From the NCBI GenBank assembly GCA_018398575.1, contig JAGTXZ010000008.1, positions 1,612,001-1,676,000 of the forward strand: a stretch of DNA of 64,000 nucleotides. Direction: 5' to 3'. Shown here in pieces: positions 21,548 to 33,249 of the stretch; the first letter of the stretch is position 1, and the number at the start of each line of letters is the position of its first letter. The notes below the pieces were generated by a model, which saw only the letters and a program-made list of their open reading frames with translations, was not told the origin of the DNA and made no database searches. The translations under genes were made by a program, and so were the position numbers. The DNA is from Ampelomyces quisqualis (Eukaryota; Ascomycota; Dothideomycetes; Pleosporales; Phaeosphaeriaceae).

Positions 21548-23122
21548 ATGCATCATGTGCGCCTAATGGCAATTTACACCCTCGTCCTGTTTTGTACTGC
21601 ATTCGCGCCCCTTCAATCACTCGCTTGGGACATCGACATGCGACCCATTATTCCGCTTCTATTTGGTCCGGTTGCAACAGCGCAAGATGTTGCGATTGAT
21701 CTTGAATGGCATGCGCCGAGGAAAAGCTGGATCAATGACTTGAGCCAGGTGATGAACGGAACGGGAACTCATGGCTTTATCTTCAACAGTTCGCAAAACC
21801 CTGTTGGAACGCCGTATGGGGCGTATAATTGGTGCAACATGCCGCATGTAAGGGCTCTGGAATATCCGAGGGCTAGCGAGGCATTCGAATTGGTGTATGT
21901 TGAGGTGTAAGTATTGTCTTTCCGATAATTTCATAGTTATCGGCTGACACTATGCAGGATACATCGCCATCATAAGAGAACGCCATATGCGTCCAACACA
22001 TTCCTAAAGGAATCTTACGGATGGGAATGTGATAACCAGGGATTGTTCTACTATGGAGAATCGCTTAACCCACCGGGCAACAGTTCCGCCTCAACATACT
22101 GGAGTGTGTATACCAGCGATGTCAACCCGTTCCAGCAGGCAGGTTTCAAAGGCAGTTGTCAATTTCCGCAAATCACTCGAGAGGGACTCGATGACTCCTG
22201 GCAACATGGCAAAGATTTATACGGTGTATACCACGACCTTTTAGAATTCTTACCGAACAACCTGAGCGACAAAGTCACGTACCGCGTCACAAACAACCAA
22301 ATTACCTCTCAAGTAGCAGGCATGGTGATTGATGGGATGTATGCCCCGAAAGAGTACACTCCACTTCGCATCCAGCCCACCAACGTCGACTCCCTCGAGC
22401 CGCAATACTCTTGCCCCAAAGCTTCGTCCCTCTACAGCTCCTACGGCGTAGGCAGCTCAGCAGCAAACTGGACCGCGCACTTGACCGCCGCCAAACCGCT
22501 CTTCAACTCTCTCGACGCCATCTCTAGTATCGCCAGCGACTCGCCAGATTGGCATAAATCCTTCGACCACTACTACGACAATCTCTCCGCTCGACAATGC
22601 CATGCTAAACTCTTGCCTTGCAACACCAACGACACAACGGCATGCGTCTCGCAAGAACAAGCTGACAGTGTGTATCGCCTGGGCCAATACGAATACTCCT
22701 TCATCTACCGCGATTCGCCACAAAGTCTGCAAGCAGCCGTTGGCTCATATGGGGTGTGGCTCGCCGAGCTTGCGCAGAACATCCGCGACGCCATTTCTGA
22801 GAAATCTAGCATCATCTATCGACACAATGTCGCGCACGACGGCTCCGTGTCAAGACTATTAAGCATCTTGCAAATCGAACAGATGGTTTGGGTCGGGATG
22901 GGGTCGGAAGTTGTGTTTGAGGTTTATGCGAGCAAGGGAGACGAGAAGAAATACATTAGGATCCTGTGGGGTGGACAGGTACTTCGAAGCTCGAACCCAA
23001 GTCTAGGAGAGGTGGACATGTTGGATGTTGAAGTGTTTTTGGGCTATGTGGATGGACTGGTTGGGATCAAGGCAGAGAAGGTGCTGGCGTTGTGTACCTC
23101 GTCATCTACGCAATCACTGTAA
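21548..23122 (+). CDS. Secreted histidine acid phosphatase family protein
   Basis: Phosphomonoesterase of the histidine acid phosphatase branch (phytase/acid phosphatase superfamily), probably extracellular. Exons 21548-21906 and 21958-23122, intron 51 bases (GTAAGT/GCAG); 507 residues. A hydrophobic signal peptide covers residues about 7-26 (MAIYTLVLFCTAFA, cleavage near LQSLA-W). The join creates VEVIHRHHKRTP, the catalytic RHxxRxP motif with the nucleophile His. AHDGS near residue 435 is the HD proton donor. About eight N-x-S/T sites fit secretion. The usual glycine after RH is His here (RHH), as in a fungal subgroup that I recall; activity is therefore likely but substrate is unknown. A second ATG at 21566 would give an equally good signal peptide. 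Confidence 0.85.
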
Positions 23123-23582
23123 CCATGTGAGATTGTGAAGACAGTGTTCGATCCTGTAACCACTATCGTTGCGTCGCCGTCTCGCCGTCTCTCTGCTTGC
23201 TAAGTCGCAATAAATTAGCAACGCTCGAATGCGCGGATCGATTGCGAAAGTAAGATACTGTCAGCGACTCAAATCACGTAGTCCAGCCAATCAAGTCAGC
23301 CAAATCCCACGAGCAGCCTGTGTTTGGTTCACCAGAAGTATGGCGGACGTTCCTAGAATGGGAAACAAGTGTGTGGCGCAGGATACGGGATGATGGGTGA
23401 TGGAGTCAATGTGGAATGAGCCAGAGGGGCTATTATTGATAGAGATAATCACGCCAAGGTCACGACGTATCGCATCACGCTTGTTGCTGGGCAGCAGAAT
23501 GTTTTCCGGGGGAGACGTGAAAGAAACCTGTCGGAAATGTGCTTGTTTGACGAGACGCCTAAGCGTCTAGAGTTCTGGACTG

Positions 23583-23907
23583 GTTGAGTTCAAACTGCTT
23601 GCCTAGCTCGTCGGGGAGGGGGGTGGTCACGGACCATGTGGCTGTGATATGGCCTGCGAAGAGGGAGATTGTGGAGCTGGGCGTGATCAACATGGACAAG
23701 ACGCTAAGCGATGAAGAGAGCTTGAAAGAGCAGAAGTACCTCATCTTTGATCCGATAGCAAGGTTTGAGGGCGTGGAGACAAGTGATGATTCTTTGTTGG
23801 ATGTGAGGGCTAGTGTGTACCTGATCTCGGGGAAGCAGAGGAGAGAGGCCAGGGAGACTGAGCCTGCGGATGGTACGAGGACTGAGGCTGCCAAAGCTGC
23901 CATGTGA
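23583..23907 (+). pseudogene. Broken 3' fragment of a catalase-like gene
   Basis: From about 23614 the frame reads RGVVTDHVAVIWPAKREIVE, continues through LGVINMDKTL and YLIFDPIARFEGVETSDDSL, and ends ASVYLISGKQRREAR. This follows the C-terminal pattern of heme catalase-like proteins as I know it (WP..R..VELG, then FDP..--GIE.SDDPLL--R---Y--S--RR). Upstream no heme-binding or catalytic part can be found. In a shifted frame at 23583-23603 the bases read LVEFKLLA followed by TAG, which fits the family just before the DD-WP stretch. The remnant therefore has a stop codon, a frameshift and no N-terminal two thirds. If a glutamine preceded, the stop is a C-to-T change. It could also be a misread short ORF; moderate confidence. 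Confidence 0.5.
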
Positions 23908-26256
23908 GCGATGCTAAGGAGGAGTGGATGGAGTGGCTGATGGTAGCCCTGAGCGCTTCATGATGGCCTGATCAAAGAAGCCTGTCATCTCCAAGTTCAG
24001 GAAAGCGGCAAGAATTTCACGGGTGCTGATATTGACTTCGGGGCGCTTTCGACCTATCCAGGCAGTTTTCGTTCTTCTTTGACACTCGTTTGAAGTACTT
24101 CTCGCTGTGGGGGATGGCAAGGCAAAGTAGCCAGTAGTTGTACCATCTCTTCGTATCAGCAGTCCGCTTCTGCATCACCAACGTTGACCTTGACGCCACC
24201 CGTTACCAGGCATAGAGCAGATTGCCGGGCGCAAACATGTACTGTTGGCGTTGAACTGCAACAACATCCACGTTCCATGGCACCAGCCGCCGCCAAAGAC
24301 AGCTGCAACCAGCGGCTGCTTGTCAGGTCAACGTTGTACAGGGCGTAAGTGAGCAACAAGCTGCCTAAGACGTTTGTGCGTAAGATTTTCAGGAAGTGAA
24401 TAAGCTGCAGGCTTCGTCTAGACTATGCTCGACAGGCATAACACGGGTGAAGCCTCTGGCGATGGGCCACATGATAGCTAGCAACCAACGCTCATGCAAA
24501 ATGGTAGCTAGGTACCCCGTCGCAAGGTTTCCAGGCGAAAGTGGCTTGCGGAAGCTGGATTACCGATCTTGAAAGGCTTCTTGATGACAGAAGTATGGTG
24601 AAAGATCTGTGGAACATCAATCGTATGCAATGCCGGTACCTCAAAGATCCTTCGATTCCACGAGTGACAGGCGTCGTGGACAAAGCCCCAATTCGGGGCA
24701 TGGAAGCACTCTACGCTTACCACAGAAGACTCCAGTGCTCAAGCCTTCCCGGTTACAAGTTTACCACGCGCACATTTTGTTGTTCTTCAATCCATCCGTA
24801 GCCTAGTACCTTTGGTCTGCGTAGCCTACGCGTAAGTATAGTTTCGAGTCGTGGTCGAGACACGGGTGTGGAGCATATGCTCATGATAGGTCGTCGTAGG
24901 CGAGAGTAGTGCTCATCATGCATGCCATGTCGACGGGAAGAGCACAAGGATTGTGCAACAAAGCGACGGATAAGCATGGCGTTCTGACAGGCTGGCATGC
25001 TGTTAAAAGAGCGAGCGTTCGCAAGGATCATCGTTGTTTCTCGATGATATCAGTTCGCGCAGCTACCACGATACCGCAAGACCTCGTTCGACTGTGGGCT
25101 TGGGACTGTAGCTACCATGGGCATGGGAGCGCTTCGGCAACGCATGGTTGCCGATGTAAGTAGAGGCCCGGTATGCACTGTAAGCAGACGGGCGGGGGGT
25201 CGGTGGAGTAGCTGCGGTCGCGAAAACCTGGTCAGCCCAACCCACCCCCAGATCTCGTTTCGTGCCAGATGTTGCCACGCCAGTATTGTCATGGCCCAAT
25301 ATGTGGACGCTAAGGTGTGAAAGAGACGGGCAGAAAGACTTTTAGGGGCACGGGCCAGGCGCGATGCTGCGGGGAAGATGACAGATGGCTTGGCGTGTCT
25401 ACTTCACCCGCCGCGCCACCGCCCTCTTGACTTCACACCTTTCCATTGCTAATTGAATTCCCAGGTGACGACGTGGTCCTACGGGCTACATCTGCGTATC
25501 TCTGCACATAATGTGCCGGGCCGTAGCGACTATCGGCGATCCTTCGATCGCAGCAGTCATACACGAAAGGGGGACTGGCTGGGCAGGTCGTCACCTGTCA
25601 CAAAGGCCATCTTTGTCGCGTTTATGTGGCTGTTGTGGCGTTTGAGGCATTATATGAGAGTAAAATAATCAAAGACTCCAGGCTGGTGATCTTCCGGTTT
25701 CGACGTGTTCATCCTCCGCGTCGCCGAATCACTTCTTACACGCGCGGTGATTGAGCACCTTGTGCGGCCGACCACATACCGTTTTCCCATCTGATCAAGT
25801 CAAGTTGCACGAACCTCATTGCCGGCTCTCTGCGTCACTTTCTTACCCTTTGTGTTCCGTGCAACGTTGTGCTCAAGGGTTCACCATCTTCCTGCATCCC
25901 TCGCTAAGCCATCGGCGAAGCCAAATGATAGCTCACCCTGTCACAAGGAACGAGACTAACCAAACCTTTGTCCTGGTAATTCTTGCGTAGAAATTCACTC
26001 AACGACATCTTTCACACTTGGACGCGTAGTCCTGCTCCGGAAATAACCTCAGCATCATCCCTGCCTAGCAATCACAACTGACCCTTGCGCTTGCTTCTTT
26101 CACTGTCGCCGGCCGTCCATATACAATCGGCTACATCAAAAAGCCTATTTCTCCTTGGCAGTGCTGCTAAACCTTCCATTGCTAAAGACTCGATGCGCTC
26201 ATTCCACGACCGACTCTCGACCACCCCGCAACCACCATAACTATCAACCCGAAGGC
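23908..26256. other. Gene-poor region
   Basis: 2.35 kb with no intact gene. Short ORFs on both strands, none longer than about 90 codons, with no recognisable motif. Several minus-strand pieces between 23914 and 24801 read like unrelated degraded coding sequence, but I could not assign a family. The last 200 bases are leader and promoter of the receptor gene. Base composition is not strongly AT-rich, so no heavy RIP block is visible. Confidence 0.5.
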
Positions 26257-27947
26257 ATGGCAGATAACCCTGCCGAGGTACCCGTTGGAGGTCATCTGAG
26301 TCCCGGACAGATCACTGCCATAGAAATTTGCACGCGAACCATGTCTGTGCTGTCGCTCTTGGGCTCGTGCTATATCATTAGCTCCTTCATAGCATTTTCC
26401 TTCTACCGAAAATGTGAGTACTGTTCCCTCCAGTAAAGGCACATCGGCTAATCATAGTCTTGCGTTCGAGTGATCAATCGCCTGGTCTTTTACGCAACTT
26501 GGGGTAATATCATGGCAAATGTTGCCACCCTCATCTCAACTTTGGGCATTCCGAAAAGTCCACATGCGCTCACGGCACTGTGTGAGTTTCAGGGTGTTTT
26601 GATCCAGTGGTTCATGATGGCAGATTCGCTTTGGGTACGTTCCGATGATCAGTCTTCCCAACTACGCTAACCTTTGACAGGTATTCTGCATGGCAACAAA
26701 TGTCCTACTGGTATTCTGGAGAGGGTACGACGCTACTCAGCTCCGCCACCTGGAGAAGTGGTACATGCTGCTCGCTTATGGTATACCTGCAATACCGCCA
26801 ATCATTTACGTCATCCTTGATCATCAAAAAGAGGTTCCCATTCTCGGACCTGCGACAGTAAGTCTTGTTACTTGGTTCCGAAGTGCTTGTACTGACCTTG
26901 TAGCTCTGGTGTTGGGTTTCAAAAGAGTTCGACTGGATGCGTATCGCGTTCTTCTATGGGCCCGTGTGGTGAGTAGCCTTAACCATTCTTCGAACGAGTC
27001 TAACATATGTCAGGGTTGTTGTTTCAGCTACCATGTCGATTTACATCGTCACAGGTATCAAAATCTTTCGTAAGGGAGCATTGCTACGATTCTTCGTCAA
27101 CGAATCGTCGCCGAAGTCTCGACATCGAGATTCAGCTGTGGTCGAAGAGATTTTGATCAACCCTTTCGTGGCAGGGAAGAACATCATTGTCACCACACAG
27201 ATAGAGCATGATGTCCATCATCATGCTGTTAGCTCGCGGCCTACATCTTACGATGGAGATCACACGTCCTTGAGCTCCTACTCTAGCACGAACAATCTGT
27301 CAAAGGCACGCCAAAGGGAAGAAGTTGAGATTCCGTCGCAAGACCGGATCAGAATATCGCGTACGTCACGCGATATCGAACTTGCCGTGGGTACTCGGAT
27401 TACTCCATATCAGCATGAAGGAAATGCGAACGCTGGTTATAGAGCAACCGTTTTCACTGCGAGTCTACCCGCAGACTCTTCCACACTCCCGCCACGGCCA
27501 TCTTCTGCCGCTACGAATCATCGAAATTCTCACATCAAGAGAGCAGCGGGGAATGAGGCGGCACTAGCATATCTCAAAGTCGCCTTTCTCATGTTTGTAG
27601 CCCTGATCGTCGTTTGGGTGCCCAGCTCTGTGAACCGACTTTATCAGTTCATCCACGGCAATGCGCCAAACTTTCCCTTGAGCCTCATATCAGCCATAGT
27701 GCTGCCTTTACAGGGCGCTTGGAATGCGACAATATACATCTACACTACTCGAGCAGAGTACAGGCGTGCATACGCCATGGTCCAATCGAGGCTCCGTGGA
27801 AAGGCCGCGCCCTACCATCTCCCAAGGAATTGGTACCAAAAGGATATATCGACAAACTCACGAGGAACCAAGGACTCTGACTCCGAGGTTCAACTTGAGG
27901 AGGGCTTGGAGCAAGGAGACCGCCTGCGTCATGCCACATCAACATGA
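26257..27947 (+). CDS. cAMP-receptor-like seven-helix GPCR
   Basis: Plasma-membrane receptor expected to signal through a heterotrimeric G protein. Exons 26257-26413, 26471-26634, 26681-26857, 26904-26968 and 27014-27947; introns 57, 46, 46, 45 and 45-base class; 498 residues. Helices are visible in order: ICTRTMSVLSLLGSCYIISS, INRLVFYATWGNIMANVATL, GVLIQWFMMADSLWVFCMAT, WYMLLAYGIPAIPPIIYVIL, FYGPVWVVVSATMSIYIVTG, then after a long Ser-rich third loop YLKVAFLMFVALIVVWVPSS and PLSLISAIVLPLQGAWNATI. The motif PLQG..N..IY in the last helix and INRLVFYATWGN in the second are those of fungal cAMP-receptor-like (Dictyostelium CAR-type) GPCRs. The first acceptor is a GAG, chosen because the nearer TAG breaks the frame. 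Ligand unknown. ATG 26257 is the first in frame. Confidence 0.88.
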
Positions 27948-28949
27948 CCCGGACGCATGGCTAAGAGCAAGCTCAACCGCATGCGTTAACGAGAACGCTG
28001 CTGAGCCGATGTTGCTCCGCATGTCGTACCACCAGCGAAACCTCGCCGACTCGCACAGTCATTGGCACAAACCCTGCCACCACCTTTTCCGAGGCTTTTT
28101 ACCTTGCTTCCAGCCATTTCTGCGCTGGCCGTGAACCCACGGAGGCTTCGGCCACCTATTTTCCAGCGTTTGGCGTTTGTCCACAGCAAGAGCGATTCAG
28201 ATACCCAGCATAGACACGGGATACGGAGTTTGGCGGAGCAGTCACGATAAGCATGGCACGATGGAGGTCTCAGGTTACGACAAGATAGTCGTCTGGCCTG
28301 GTCCATGCCCATTCTTGCAAGTAAATACTACATGCTAACACTTGAAGAGCTGTAATAGTAATGGGTAATTCGCTTACATGATATCCGCGCGCGACTACGC
28401 TGTGAATTACAACCATGTATTTCCAACTACCTACTCTCGCGGCGCAATCGTGTTTTCGCGGGATGCGTGGAGTTTAATGGTAACTTGTCTGTGCCTGGCG
28501 ACCGTCCACGTCCCGGCATAGGTAAGTATCTTGCTGCGATCAATGTCATAGACGCAGCATGCATGCGTGTATGTTTTTCCCGATAATCAAAAGCCTTTGT
28601 GACGGCGAAAGTTGAACCGCTCCCGGCGTTTTGGAAGCTGCGTGATGCTGTTCAGACATGAGGTACCGTAGCGCCAGGGATCCACGCCAACGGATCTGTC
28701 TAGACCATCTGCGTTGTCGCACCCGAGAGCCTTGGGAATATATATGCAGAAAAACAAGCGGTATCGAGTGCGGAAGCCTGCGATAATCTGCGTATTTTTT
28801 GCGCCCAGGTGTGGGCAAAGGTGAACTACATCCTTCATGTATGTGACATTACTCCCTATCCTCGTATGGACGAGGTAAAGTAGAGCGGTATTCCTCAAAC
28901 ATTTCAAACATCATTATATATATCAATAAACAACAACAGAGGGTATATC
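27948..28949. other. Intergenic region between convergent genes
   Basis: 1.0 kb between the receptor and F-box genes, transcribed toward each other. No ORF with recognisable content. Confidence 0.5.
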
Positions 28950-31516
28950 CTAGAACCAACGCCGGCCCTCGAGTTTCTGCCAAAATCTCCCCTTCTCACT
29001 CTCCTCCCTAGGCCCAGTGAACTCAAGAACCTGATTGTCCTTGCCAATCCGCATATCCAAGTCGAATATATCGCTCGCAGGGCGCCGCTCATCTCGCACA
29101 CCAAGGCAGAAACTCGCTCGCATATGTACACCTTCGCGACGACTCTTGGCGACGGGGCTGAGGTAGGGACCGATGTCGCGGGCTACGCGATATGCAAGTG
29201 CTGAAGGAGAGAACGAAGTCTTCAGCACGACAGCCCATCGATTGAAGTCCTGTGGCGGCGCCATGCGTTCCTGGAAAACTGGGAAATGGCCAGGACCGAC
29301 GGGCAAATCCTGGTCTGGGGAGCGAGGAGGCGTGACAACTACGAGTGCAGTCGAGGCTGGTGAGCGGCTGTCCATCCAGTACTTGATGATTTCCGTGTCC
29401 CGATATTGGCCTTCGTAACATGTCAGAAGCCAGAATGACATGACAAGTTGCTTGAGATTGTCGAATTGACGGAGTCCGTTGAGCAGTGGATCGGTGATGG
29501 GTGTTGACTGTGAAAGTATCGGACATCCATTGTAGCCGCAGATTTTCAGCTCTTCGACCGTACTAGCATGGTGCAAAGCGATGGTCTGAAGTAGAGGAGC
29601 TTGTGGAGGCCAGCCGTATTCTGGCTCGAATTCGAACTTGTCTGGCATGTGGAAGCCTCGCCTGTACGCGTCAAAGATGCCCTGTGCATCTTCTTCTTCG
29701 AGATTTTGAACGTCGTCCCAGCTTGAGCTGGGGTCGAGGGCTCTTAGATAGGTGCCTTGTTCGCCCCATGTATTCCCTACTGGATACGACACACCGATCA
29801 TGACGACCTTCTTCAAGGGGCAATAATGTAGAGCTCGCAGAATCTCGCGCTTCTCATCGCGTGGTAGACCGCCTTCCAATTTGATGTGCTCTATCCGCCT
29901 CATGTGTGGTGCAAATTCTGCGATGAATCTTCTCCGTCGAATACGTTCGTATGTGTCGTCGGCGGTGAGGCAAAAGTCTGAAATTGGTTCTCCGTGCCCC
30001 GCGTATTGTGCATCGACACGAAGTTCGGTCAGCACGTTGGCAAGATGGGCGATCAGTTTGCCTACGCGATTCCGCACGTCAACGCAAGGCTTGGTGTGAC
30101 TGAAAATCCTGTCCAGCGGCCATGCCAAACACTGCAATTTGTGGTGGTATTCCATAAACTCGAGAAAAGTGTCCTCAAGCAGGAAGACATCAGTAGGGAG
30201 CCTGGTCTGCTCCAAGACTGCATTTCGGAGCTGGAAAGCACGGAGATGGGGGAGGCGCAATGCGGCCAGCATAGTGAGCGTCGACCTCGACGCATTGTGA
30301 TTCGCAGACTCGTTGCGACGCCATAGTATCCAGTCCAAATTGAGGCTGGTGAGTGTCGTAGCTGAGCCCTCTAGCAGCCACCGCATCGGGTGGAAATTGG
30401 CAGTTGGCATGCATGCAGTCTCATGCACGTCTGGCCCAGAATTCATGGTCAGAAATTGGTCGACTTCCGCGTGTTCTTTCCACACAGCATTGTCGAATGC
30501 CTTGGCCTGGTCCATCAATTCCGCATCGGTGAAGCGGCGGAACTGCTCAGACATGCCCTCGCCCGAGAACTGCACCGTCGTTGGTGCCCAGTTCCCCGCC
30601 CCGTTGTGCATCTGATAGTACATGCCGCCGCGTGAGGGCCTAAACTCCAGAAAGTCCATGTTTCGTGGCGCGGAGAGCAAAGATGCGACGTCCAGGCGCC
30701 GTATCCGCAGCGACTCGAGCCCAGTGATATTGCGCACCGACTGCATGGCGCTGGCTGACAAGCAGCTGGTCTCGAGCCACAGCTTGCGCAGAGGGACACG
30801 TTGTGGCCGCTTGGTATCTAGGAATCCAGCGACCAGTGAGCTTGCGAGCCGCATGTGGCCGTACACAATGCGCAGTGTGTGGACGTTGACCAGGTTCGGT
30901 AGGGCCAGGCGGACCAGACCATGGAGGCGCGCATCTTGCGACAAGGTCTCGCTGTGACAGTCTATCCGTGGCAGTTCGTCGAAGATGTTGGGGGTCGGGA
31001 GATGGCAGCAATGCGTGAGGGAATGGACCTTGGAGGCTATGCGCGGATTCCTGGACCCGTCAGCACGTGCAACATGTGCCGAGTGTGAGGCGCGGCGCAC
31101 GCAGCGAGGATGAACAGCTTCCGTATCATGGGAGTATCGTCGTGCTCGTCTGACTGGCCGAACCCCCGTGTATGCTCAATCAGCGGCTCCGGAGCGTCGT
31201 CAGGGTGTAGTTTCCACTGGTCCACCAAGCAGACGTGCTGCCACAGCACACCGGTTGCATGGCGGTTCAAGGTCGAGGACGCGAGCGCTGCATTTTTGAG
31301 TGCGGCGGTGGGGAGGCAGTGGACGATGAGCTGCAGCAGTTCTTCCGGCAGTGTTTCCAGCTGTGGCCGGTCACGTGCAGGCCCTTCCGGCCGTCCTGCC
31401 GGCCTGGCCCACGGCGGCATCATGAAAGGCGCCGGTGCGTGTGGGCAGAATGGTGTTGACGCCCATGAACACGACGCGGGGTCCCGCACATGACTCCACC
31501 TGCGTGATCCCCACAT
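28950..31516 (-). CDS. F-box protein with long C-terminal substrate-binding region
   Basis: Likely substrate receptor of an SCF ubiquitin ligase. Exons 31516-31101 and 31050-28950 (coding order); intron 50 bases, GTGCGC to CAG; 838 residues. The F-box is LETLPEELLQLIVHCLPTAA with the following ALKNAALASSTLNRHATGVLW, at about residues 53-95. Splicing gives LFILAANPRIASKVHSLTH, and the rest contains leucine-rich segments such as LVNVHTLRIVYGH and LESLRIRRLD, as in fungal F-box proteins with degenerate LRRs. The intron end was set by this join: the more obvious TAG acceptor at 31037 is out of frame. A second ATG at 31423 (MMPPWARP) would drop 31 residues and is equally possible. The target is unknown. 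Confidence 0.8.
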
Positions 31517-31752
31517 CAATTCTCCGACACCAGCACGCCTCCATCACCTCGACACGCACCTGACGCCGAGTAGGAAGACTAGCACGATGCAGCCACCCGC
31601 CCCGTGCCTGACTGCTTGTCCGGTGGTCTTGCCACTGGGAGCAAACACCCTGGCTCCATCTCCCGTTTGCCACTCTCTGTTTTCCGCTCCAATTCGACGG
31701 GTTCTAGGAGTCTTTCAACAGCCAGCCCAGCGCGCAATGACTGATCAGAGCG

Positions 31753-32860
31753 ATGCCGGAAAAAATTGACATCAAACGCGTTCAGGAGCAATCGTCATTC
31801 GCTTGGTCGCTCTCGAAATTCTTTCTCACCGTGTCGACTCTCCCGTACCGTCGAGCATTCAAGCTGTACACCTGGAAACCCCTCAGGAACATTCGACTTG
31901 CAAGAGGAGACTGCAAGTTGCTCATACCTCTTGTGAAGGAATGGAAGGCAGACAAATACACCGAATTGCAGTCTGTGCAGGTTGCAGTGAGTCGGCTACA
32001 GTCTCCATCCCCCTGCAGCCGCATTCCCACATACCATCTCCAAGCTGATGCAGAGTAGGCTACCTTCTGCGGAGCTGCTGTATTCTCCAGCTTGCCTTTG
32101 TCACGGTCCGAAAATGCGGTGTGGGCCTCCGAAGCGCTGTGGTTCATTGCACTCATCTGTTCCATCTTCGCCATCATCACGAGCATTCAAACAAAGTCGA
32201 TGCTGGACGATCTTCCTTCGCGCGAGCAGCTCAGCGGCCCCCTCCCGGACATGGAACTACAACGCATGCAACGGGCTATTCTTCGGTTCAAGAAGACTCC
32301 AGGTCTCCGGCACTGGATAATGGTATTCATCTGGCAATTCCCTTCCATGACCATGGCATACGCTTGGTGTACCTACGTTGCTGGACTTACTGTTTACATT
32401 TGTTCTCCTTTCCTTCGGAACCTACCCTGGCAAGACCGGCACAAGGCAAGACACTTCAAGGTGTACATAGCGAAGTATGCTGACAGTATCGAAGATCGCC
32501 CTCGCATATCTTTCATTTGGACTTGTCGGACTCGTTGCCTATATTTCCGCAACCATCTTTGTCTACGCAGGCGAAAAAGAATACGAGCGCTCTGTGGCTG
32601 GTTCCCGTGCCAACACCCTGACGAACACTTGCACCAGCACTCTCGGTAATGCGCATGTCGACGCCGCCGATCTAGAAGATGCAGTGCCCGCCAACCAGAC
32701 TGGCAGTTATGCAGAAGCGAAAAAGAACAGCATCAGTTCCACTATTGCTGATGAAGTAGCCCCAGTTCAAGCTGCGCGTGCGAGATTAGTCATCAGACCC
32801 GAAGATCCAACAGCAACCAGGAATGAAGAGGCCCAGTTCAGAAGGTCGTTGTTGTATTGA
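31753..32860 (+). CDS. Unrecognised fungal multi-pass membrane protein
   Basis: I do not recognise the family. Exons 31753-31986, 32059-32445 and 32495-32860 give 328 residues. Visible hydrophobic segments: ATFCGAAVFSSLPL at the first junction, ALWFIALICSIFAIITSI, SMTMAYAWCTYVAGLTVYIC and IALAYLSFGLVGLVAYISAT; the order suggests three or four helices. The N terminus is soluble and the C terminus polar (Ser/Thr/Asn-rich). Intron 1 (72 bases) is GTGAGT to TAG. Intron 2 (49 bases) seems to start with GC: AAG|GCAAGA, ending CGAAG, with a good branch site CTGAC 10 bases before the acceptor. The only GT alternative leaves a 34-base intron. Possible role at a cell membrane; nothing more specific can be said. 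Confidence 0.65.
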
Positions 32861-33249
32861 TGAAAGGCTCGTTGTACTTGAGACTACCCGGGGAGGCTCC
32901 TTCCATGCCCAAGGCCGGTCTTTTCTCCAAATGTCAAGGCCCGCCAATAGACGACCTGCTCTTGACCGTGAGCATTCTGAATCTACCGCTCAGGGTGTTA
33001 GTACCAGTAACAAGGATTGTTCGGCACAATGGCATTTGCGAGCGTAAAATACATGTTTCAAGTATGCGGTTCTCACATGTCCTCATAAAAAAAGGCTTCT
33101 CCAGCGAGGACCCTGTTGTGCGGCAGATCATACAAAAGCCGGCCAGTCACAAGCTACCCTCAACTAGCGCCAGACGAGAAGTTTTGACAGCCAACGAACC
33201 GAGCAACACCCGTCCGGCATCTTGATATCGCCTCCCGCTTTGAAGGGCT
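32861..33249. other. Intergenic region between convergent genes
   Basis: 389 bases with the 3' ends of the membrane-protein gene and VPS62. No gene supported. Confidence 0.5.

Noticed and set aside
26456..26460. ATAG acceptor for receptor intron 1
   Set aside because: Gives the wrong frame; the GAG acceptor ending at 26470 restores INRLVFYATWGN.
31037..31039. TAG acceptor for the F-box gene intron
   Set aside because: It would put the second exon out of frame and lose NPRIASK; the CAG at 31053-31051 keeps both.
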